The notes under the pieces: generated by a model | Databases searched by the model: none | Seen by the model: only the letters and a program-made list of their open reading frames with translations | What the model was told of the DNA's origin: nothing | Position numbers and translations under genes: made by a program | Assembly: GCA_964625745.1 (NCBI GenBank) | Contig: CAZVCJ010000144.1 | Coordinates: 1-10,445 of the forward strand | Length of the DNA: 10,445 nt | DNA from: CAZVCJ01 sp964625745 | GTDB taxonomy: Bacteria > Chloroflexota > Anaerolineae > VGOG01 | Direction of reading: 5' to 3' | Shown: one piece after another, positions 6,605 to 10,445 of the stretch | Layout of the letters: each line of letters opens with the position of its first letter | Numbering within the stretch: the stretch's first letter is position 1

Positions 6605-6632
6605 GGACCAAGGACGATGGACCAAAGACCAA
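6605..6632. repeat. Heptamer tandem repeat (GGACCAA) covering the kinase start codon
   Basis: Four consecutive 7-bp units are visible: GGACCAA, GGACGAT, GGACCAA, AGACCAA. The ATG at 6617 is formed across the junction of units two and three, and residues 1-5 (MDQRP) are encoded by the array. AGGA at 6604-6607, at the array's left edge, is 9 nt from the ATG and could serve as the ribosome binding site. Heptamer arrays of this kind are known in cyanobacteria as STRRs and, as I recall, similar GGACCAA arrays are common in some Chloroflexota. Confidence 0.85.
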
Positions 6633-7612
6633 CCGCCGTTGACATCGCTGTGATCGGCCATTTTGCCAAGGACAAGATCATCGTGCGAGGGGAGGAACGG
6701 GTCTCCTCCGGTGGGTCGGTCTACTACGGGGCTATGGCTCTGCGGCGGATGGGGCTTCAGGTGGCGGTCATTACCCGTCTGAGGCAGGACGACTTTGGGC
6801 TGCTCGATGAGCTGAAAGACGAGGGCATCCTGGTCTTCGCCCAGCCGGCGGAGCAGACTTCGGGGATAGAGAACACTTACTTCACCGAGGACATGGACCG
6901 GCGGCTGTGCAAACCGCTCGGTTTCGCTGGCCCGTTTCGCGCCGAAGACCTGCCCGACATCCAGGCCAGGATCTTTCTCGTCGGTCCCATCATGGCTGGC
7001 GAGGTGGACATCCCTCTGATCAGAACACTCTCGGTAAGAGGCACTGTAGCGCTGGATGCCCAGGGCTTCGTCCGCGTGCGGGAGGGCACAGAACTGGTCT
7101 TCAGGGATTGGCCGCGGAAGCAGGAGGGACTGGCGCTGGTGGATGTGCTCAAAGTAGACACCGCCGAGGCCGAGGTGCTGACGGGCCAGGCCGACGTGTA
7201 TCAGGCGATGAGTGAGTTGGCCGCCTACGGCCCTTCGGCGGGGCTCAGGACAGGCCCCAGGGAGATCGTGCTGACCCGTCCTCAGGGCGTGCTGGTCTAC
7301 GCGGGTGGAGAGTATCACCGGGCCCCCTTCAATCCCAGACAGGTGAGAGGCCGCACCGGGCGGGGCGACACTTGCTTCGCGGGCTACCTGGGCCGTCGGT
7401 TGACCGCCGATCCCGAAGAGGCCTGTCGCTTTGCGGCAGCCATGACCTCGCTCAAGTTGGAGCAGCCGGGGCCTTTCCGGGGCACTATCGAAGACGTGGA
7501 AAGGGCCGTGAAACGTGAAGACGTGAAACGTGAAGACGTAAAACGTGAAAGGGGTTCCCAATGCTTAGAATCAAGGTTACCGCCGGTGACGTCGTTGCTT
7601 TCGCGGAGCTAA
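6617..7612 (+). CDS. PfkB-family (ribokinase-like) sugar or nucleoside kinase
   Basis: 331 residues. The fold shows in the N-terminal strand IAVIGHFAKDKI (10-21), the GGSVYYGAMALRRMG segment (32-46) containing the first PfkB signature region, and the C-terminal GRTGRGDTC (245-253), where Asp251 is the catalytic base and the flanking Gly residues form the anion hole (usually GAGD, here GRGD). Substrate cannot be read from sequence. ATG 6617 is the first usable start, but it lies in a heptamer repeat. A 24-bp in-frame insert adds about eight residues near 206-213. The C-terminus from about residue 299 is KRED repeats plus an unrelated tail, overlapping the next gene by 52 nt; the ancestral end was probably near residue 298. 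The gene lies 113 nt after PPi-PFK and likely forms a unit with the two genes downstream. Confidence 0.88.
   Translation: MDQRPTAVDIAVIGHFAKDKIIVRGEERVSSGGSVYYGAMALRRMGLQVAVITRLRQDDFGLLDELKDEGILVFAQPAEQTSGIENTYFTEDMDRRLCKPLGFAGPFRAEDLPDIQARIFLVGPIMAGEVDIPLIRTLSVRGTVALDAQGFVRVREGTELVFRDWPRKQEGLALVDVLKVDTAEAEVLTGQADVYQAMSELAAYGPSAGLRTGPREIVLTRPQGVLVYAGGEYHRAPFNPRQVRGRTGRGDTCFAGYLGRRLTADPEEACRFAAAMTSLKLEQPGPFRGTIEDVERAVKREDVKREDVKRERGSQCLESRLPPVTSLLSRS
7234..7257. repeat. 24-bp in-frame palindromic insert within the PfkB kinase gene
   Basis: The segment is flanked by direct GGCCC copies (7229-7233 and 7253-7257). Removing one 24-bp unit joins the reading frame as YGPREI, the expected family sequence. 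The core CTTCGGC..GGCTCAGGACAGGC matches a short dispersed repeat familiar from many bacterial genomes, whose other reading frame gives ACPEPRRR-type peptides; that identification is from memory. It is partly palindromic (GGGGC...GCCCC). Confidence 0.7.
7508..7552. repeat. 15-bp tandem array (GTGAAACGTGAAGAC) at the 3' end of the kinase gene
   Basis: There are two identical units (7508-7522, 7523-7537) and a degenerate third (from 7538, with GTAAAAC). Each unit is itself a near-duplicate of 7+8 bp (GTGAAAC, GTGAAGAC). In the kinase frame the array encodes repeated V-K-R-E-D. Its right edge lies against the AAAGGGG that serves as the Shine-Dalgarno for the next gene. Confidence 0.9.
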
Positions 7613-7932
7613 ACGAGACTTCGACGGCTGAAGCCTTATGGAATGCCTTGCCCATAGAAGCACAGGCCAACACCTGGGGTGACGAAATCTACTTCTCCAT
7701 ACCCGTCTACCTGGATGAAGAAGATGCTCAGGCAGTAGTGGAGAAGGGCGATTTGGGCTACAGGCCTGTGGGCAATGCTTTTTGCATCTTCTTCGGGCGC
7801 ACGCCCGCCAGCCGTGGCGATGAGATCCGCCCGGCCAGTCCGGTCAATGTCTTCGGGCACGTGGAGGGTGATCCCGCCATCTTCAGGAGGGTGCGCAGTG
7901 GGGAGAAAGTGATGTTGGAACGGGTGGAGTAG
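7561..7932 (+). CDS. TM1367-like cyclophilin-fold protein
   Basis: 123 residues, the length of the small TM1367-like family (cyclophilin-like beta-barrel, PF04126 from memory) found in bacteria and archaea. The hallmark is GDLGYRPVGNAFCIFFGRTP at residues 63-82, followed by PASPVNVFGHV (91-101). The N-terminal strand MLRIKV and the helix around TAEALWNALP also fit. The fold resembles peptidyl-prolyl isomerases, but no isomerase activity is established for the family and its role is unknown. It is cytosolic, with no signal peptide. The start is supported by AAAGGGG about 6 nt upstream. The gene begins inside the extended 3' end of the kinase gene, in another frame, and ends 8 nt before the iron alcohol dehydrogenase gene, so all three are probably one transcript. 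Confidence 0.85.
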   Translation: MLRIKVTAGDVVAFAELNETSTAEALWNALPIEAQANTWGDEIYFSIPVYLDEEDAQAVVEKGDLGYRPVGNAFCIFFGRTPASRGDEIRPASPVNVFGHVEGDPAIFRRVRSGEKVMLERVE

Positions 7933-7940
7933 GTCGCCGA

Positions 7941-9218
7941 ATGGAATTCGACGTCTTTGAGAAAGCCAGGGAACTGCTTCGGGAATTCAAAGGGGATAGC
8001 TATGCCTTCGGAATGGGGGCTCTGGCGAGGACCGGAGAGCTGGCGTCTCAGCTCGGGCGAAGAGCCGCTGTCATCGTCCCCTCCCATCGTGGGAGCGAGG
8101 GGATCAGCAGCCAGGTAGAGCGCTCCCTGGAATCAGCCGGGGTTGTGATGGTTGGCGAGATTCAGGGGGCGAGGCCCAACGCCCCGCGGGAGGATGTCTC
8201 CCGCTTGGCCAGCGAGCTTCGAGCGTTGAGCGCGGAGGTCGTCATTGTCATCGGCGGAGGGAGCAACGTTGATGCCGCTAAGGCCGCCGGAGTGCTCGCT
8301 ACCCTGGGCGGGCCTGTCAACAACTACTTTGGGATGGGGAGGGTCACCGAAGCTCTGACCCGAGCTGGAAAGTCCCTCCCCTCGCTGGTGGCAGTGCAGA
8401 CAGCCTCTAGCTCCGGTGCCCATCTGACCAAGTATTCCAACGTCACAAGCCTCGAAACTGGCCAAAAGAAACTCATCGTGGACGCGGCCATCATCCCGCC
8501 CAAGGCTGTCTTCCAGTACGATGTCACGACTTCCATGCCCGCCAGTCTCACTGCCGACGGTGCCCTGGACGGCATCGCCCATCTGGTCGAAGTGCTCCTC
8601 GGTGCGGCGGGCAAAGAGTTCTATCCGCGAGTCGAGGAAGTAGCCAGAGTAGGAATCCGGCTCATCGTCAATTACCTGGAGCGAGCTATGGTCGAGCCTG
8701 ACAACCTGGAAGCGCGCCAGGCGTTGGGTCTGGGTACAGATCTGGGGGGATATGCCATTATGATAGGCGGGACCAGCGGCGGACACCTGACGAGTTTCTC
8801 CCTGGTTGACATCCTGAGCCACGGGAGGGCCTGCGCCATCGTGAACCCCTACTATATTGTCTTCTTCGCCCCAGCCATCGAGGGGCCGTTGAAGTTGATC
8901 GGGAAGCTCTACCAGGAAGCCGGCCTTACCGATGCCAACATTGATGCCCTGGCCGGGCGCGGCCTGGGGATGGCGGTGGCGGAGGCCATGATTGCGCTGT
9001 CGGAAAGGATCGGCTTACCGACGGCACTGGGCCAGGTGCCGGGTTTCAGCGACGGCCACATCGAGCGGGCCTTGAGAGCGGCCAGGGATCCGCAGTTGAT
9101 GATGAAACTCCAGAATATGCCCATTCCCCTCACTACGGAGATATTGGACGAGTACATGAGGCCCCTTCTGGAGGCTGCCAGGGATGGGGATCTAACACGG
9201 ATCAAGAACGTGGCCTGA
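7941..9218 (+). CDS. Iron-containing alcohol dehydrogenase family protein
   Basis: 425 residues, in the range for group III metal-dependent alcohol dehydrogenases, which use NAD(P) and usually Fe(II) to interconvert alcohols with aldehydes or ketones. The N-terminal dinucleotide domain shows GGGSNVDAAKA (105-115). The metal site in the helical C-terminal domain has Asp210 and His214 (ADGALDGIAH), His282 (GGH) and His294 (SHG), matching E. coli FucO D196, H200, H263 and H277 in order. The last two ligands are 12 apart rather than 14, and the usual H-P-L-G between them is missing, so this is a divergent subgroup. Substrate is unknown; glycerol dehydrogenase or phosphonate-linked relatives cannot be excluded. 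A weak GGAG (7926-7929) overlapping the previous gene's stop precedes the ATG. The 8-nt spacing points to an operon. A structured repeat follows. Confidence 0.92.
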   Translation: MEFDVFEKARELLREFKGDSYAFGMGALARTGELASQLGRRAAVIVPSHRGSEGISSQVERSLESAGVVMVGEIQGARPNAPREDVSRLASELRALSAEVVIVIGGGSNVDAAKAAGVLATLGGPVNNYFGMGRVTEALTRAGKSLPSLVAVQTASSSGAHLTKYSNVTSLETGQKKLIVDAAIIPPKAVFQYDVTTSMPASLTADGALDGIAHLVEVLLGAAGKEFYPRVEEVARVGIRLIVNYLERAMVEPDNLEARQALGLGTDLGGYAIMIGGTSGGHLTSFSLVDILSHGRACAIVNPYYIVFFAPAIEGPLKLIGKLYQEAGLTDANIDALAGRGLGMAVAEAMIALSERIGLPTALGQVPGFSDGHIERALRAARDPQLMMKLQNMPIPLTTEILDEYMRPLLEAARDGDLTRIKNVA

Positions 9219-9226
9219 GTTGGATG

Positions 9227-9372
9227 GCGATTGAAATCGCGCCTGTGAGGGCACTCCGTGCCGGGCGACCACCTGCGTGGTCGCGGAAATCGTCCACGCA
9301 GGCTTCGTCGTGAGCTCAGCCGAACGGTGGACGACCGGCGCACCCGCGCCCTCCAGAGGCGGTTTCAACCGC
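9227..9372. repeat. 146-bp nested palindromic element before the PiT gene
   Basis: The ends are inverted copies with covarying differences: GCGATT-GA-AATCGC (9227-9240) and GCGGTT-TC-AACCGC (9359-9372), each also a self-hairpin. Next inward are GAGGGC/GCCCTC (9247-9252, 9348-9353). Then come local hairpins GGCAC-TCC-GTGCC (9250-9262) and GGCGC-ACCC-GCGCC (9337-9350), followed by GCGACCAC-CTGC-GTGGTCGC (9265-9284), which competes with CCTGCGTGG/CCACGCAGG (9272-9280, 9294-9302). CGTCCAC/GTGGACG (9291-9297, 9327-9333) encloses the centre. No open frame or T-run is evident. It could be a palindromic mobile repeat or a structured RNA or leader ahead of the transporter gene. Confidence 0.8.
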
Positions 9373-9409
9373 TGTTCCTGGGAAATAGGTTAACAAGCGA
9401 GAGAGAAAG

Positions 9410-10405
9410 TTGAGTCTATCAATTGCAGGTATCGCCCTCATTGGGGTGGCAGTGCTTTTCGACTTCATAAACGGCTTCCACGACTCGAGCAACGTGGTGG
9501 CCACCATGATCTCTTCGAGAGCCATGTCAGCGCGCAAGGCTCTCACTCTGAGTGCGGTGGCGCATTTCTGCGGTCCTTTTCTCTTCGGCGTGGCTGTAGC
9601 CACCACCATTGGACACGACGTGGTTGACCCCAAGGTTGTCACCATCGCGGTTATCTTTGCCGCTTTACTGGCCGCTATTATCTGGAATCTCATCACTTGG
9701 GTTTTGGGCATTCCCTCCAGTTCGTCGCACGCTCTGCTGGGCGGATTGATCGGGGCGGTGAGCGTTGATTACGGCCTGGCCATGATCCAGATGAGGGGGT
9801 TGCTCAAGGTGGTAATCGCCCTCTTTGTATCGCCCATCCTGGGCTTGCTAGCAGGTTACCTGTTGATGAGGTTGGTGCTGTTTCTGGCTCGCGGGGCCTC
9901 GCCGCGAATCAACTGGTTCTTCAAGCGCGGGCAGATCATCACTTCTCTGGCCCTGGCCTTGAGCCACGGCACTAACGATGCCCAGAAGACCATGGGGATC
10001 ATCGCCATGGCCCTGGTTACCGTAGGCTATTCCTCGGAGTTCAGCGTGCCCTGGTGGGTGGTGGCTCTTTGTGCGGGGGCCATGTCCCTGGGGACAGCTT
10101 TTGGGGGCTGGCGGGTTATCAGGACCCTGGGGACCAAATTCTACAAGATCAGGCCGGTGCATGGGTTCGCAGCCCAGATCGCTTCGGCCTCCATTATCCT
10201 GGGGGCAGCTTTCCTGGGCGGGCCTGTGAGCACCACTCAGGTTGTTAGCTCGGCCATCCTGGGCGTAGGCTCGGCCACGCGCTTCTCCAGGGTGCGCTGG
10301 AACGTAGCGGGCAATATCCTTGCCGCCTGGGTTCTCACCATACCTGCTTCCGCATTGCTGGCGGCTTTGCTCCTGCTGGTGATACGTCCACTTTTGCAGT
10401 CATAA
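9410..10405 (+). CDS. Inorganic phosphate transporter, PiT family
   Basis: 331 residues, the size of compact prokaryotic PiT (PF01384) permeases that import phosphate or metal-phosphate with H+ or Na+. The two inverted family repeats are evident: GFHDSSNVVAT (22-32, for the canonical G-x-N-D-x-A-N) and SHGTNDAQKTMG (185-196). Each is followed by its paired loop motif, IPSSSSHALLGGLIG (101-115) and PVSTTQVVSSAILGVG (272-287). I count about nine to ten hydrophobic membrane segments. In the first motif the usual Asn is His24, a mild variation. The start is TTG at 9410, because an in-frame TAG lies at 9386-9388 and no ATG or GTG sits between; purine-rich GAGAGAGAAAG precedes it. Low-affinity phosphate uptake is the likely role. 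A following gene starts 17 nt after the stop and probably shares the transcript. Confidence 0.95.
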   Translation: MSLSIAGIALIGVAVLFDFINGFHDSSNVVATMISSRAMSARKALTLSAVAHFCGPFLFGVAVATTIGHDVVDPKVVTIAVIFAALLAAIIWNLITWVLGIPSSSSHALLGGLIGAVSVDYGLAMIQMRGLLKVVIALFVSPILGLLAGYLLMRLVLFLARGASPRINWFFKRGQIITSLALALSHGTNDAQKTMGIIAMALVTVGYSSEFSVPWWVVALCAGAMSLGTAFGGWRVIRTLGTKFYKIRPVHGFAAQIASASIILGAAFLGGPVSTTQVVSSAILGVGSATRFSRVRWNVAGNILAAWVLTIPASALLAALLLLVIRPLLQS

Positions 10406-10406
10406 G

Positions 10407-10415
10407 AGAGGAGAG
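10407..10415 (+). promoter_or_regulatory. Ribosome binding site for the gene at 10423
   Basis: AGAGGAGAG lies 7 nt before the ATG at 10423, directly after the transporter stop codon. It supports a real downstream gene rather than a chance ATG. Confidence 0.6.
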
Positions 10416-10422
10416 AAGGCTC

Positions 10423-10445
10423 ATGGGAATCAGAGATCTATTCAA
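10423..10445 (+). CDS. Start of a downstream gene, truncated by the window; possibly a PiT accessory protein
   Basis: Only seven complete codons are visible (MGIRDLF), preceded by a good Shine-Dalgarno. PiT genes are very often paired with a DUF47 (PhoU-like) accessory gene, whose products commonly begin with similar short M-G-x-R/K-x-x-F sequences, so that is the likeliest identity. The evidence is context plus seven residues, so the call is tentative. Confidence 0.45.

Noticed and set aside
6504..6616. Separate promoter for the PfkB kinase
   Set aside because: No pair of -35 and -10 boxes with acceptable spacing was seen; the gap is filled by repeats.
7508..7552. CRISPR-like array
   Set aside because: Units are 15 bp, directly adjacent and without unique spacers. 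It is a simple tandem repeat inside a coding frame.
9227..9372. Known riboswitch or small RNA gene
   Set aside because: No recognised riboswitch core could be identified and no promoter is visible. The terminal inverted copies fit a palindromic repeat at least as well.

Overview
The window looks like a chromosomal stretch from a GC-rich bacterium. The closest fit is the Chloroflexota, probably an Anaerolineae-like lineage. That guess rests on the gene content (PPi-type phosphofructokinase, M32 carboxypeptidase, TM1367-like cyclophilin fold protein, PiT transporter) and on the many short palindromic and tandem repeats between and inside genes. It is an inference and no search was run. There is no rRNA, tRNA, CRISPR array, insertion sequence or phage gene, and coding density is high.

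Layout. (1) Positions 2-3484, plus strand: two uncharacterised proteins, then a D-2-hydroxyacid dehydrogenase-like protein and a divergent triosephosphate isomerase-like protein. The last three are tightly packed (TGA directly followed by ATG, then a 2-nt gap). (2) Positions 3573-5078, minus strand: an M32 metallocarboxypeptidase, convergent with the isomerase-like gene across a long palindrome. (3) A 135-bp divergent intergenic region with two good sigma-70-type promoters, back to back, and overlapping dyads. (4) Positions 5214-9218, plus strand: PPi-dependent phosphofructokinase, PfkB-family sugar kinase, TM1367-like protein and iron-containing alcohol dehydrogenase. (5) Positions 9219-9409: a 191-nt gap filled by a highly structured nested palindrome. 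(6) Positions 9410-10405: a PiT-family phosphate transporter, followed by the start of another gene that runs off the window.

How they fit together. Several proteins touch central carbon metabolism: PPi-phosphofructokinase, a TPI-fold protein, a hydroxyacid dehydrogenase, a sugar kinase and an Fe-ADH. However, the TPI-like and dehydrogenase-like proteins both have altered active-site residues, so they may act on other substrates. The kinase, cyclophilin-like gene and Fe-ADH probably share one transcript.

The most unusual content is not a gene. Three intergenic palindromes (3511-3570, 6521-6580, 9227-9372) have unrelated sequences but one shared architecture: an outer inverted repeat whose two arms each fold into a small hairpin with a 2-nt centre. 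The PfkB kinase gene also carries three different repeats: a heptamer array over its start codon, a 24-bp in-frame insert in its body, and a 15-bp array that extends its C-terminus into the next gene.
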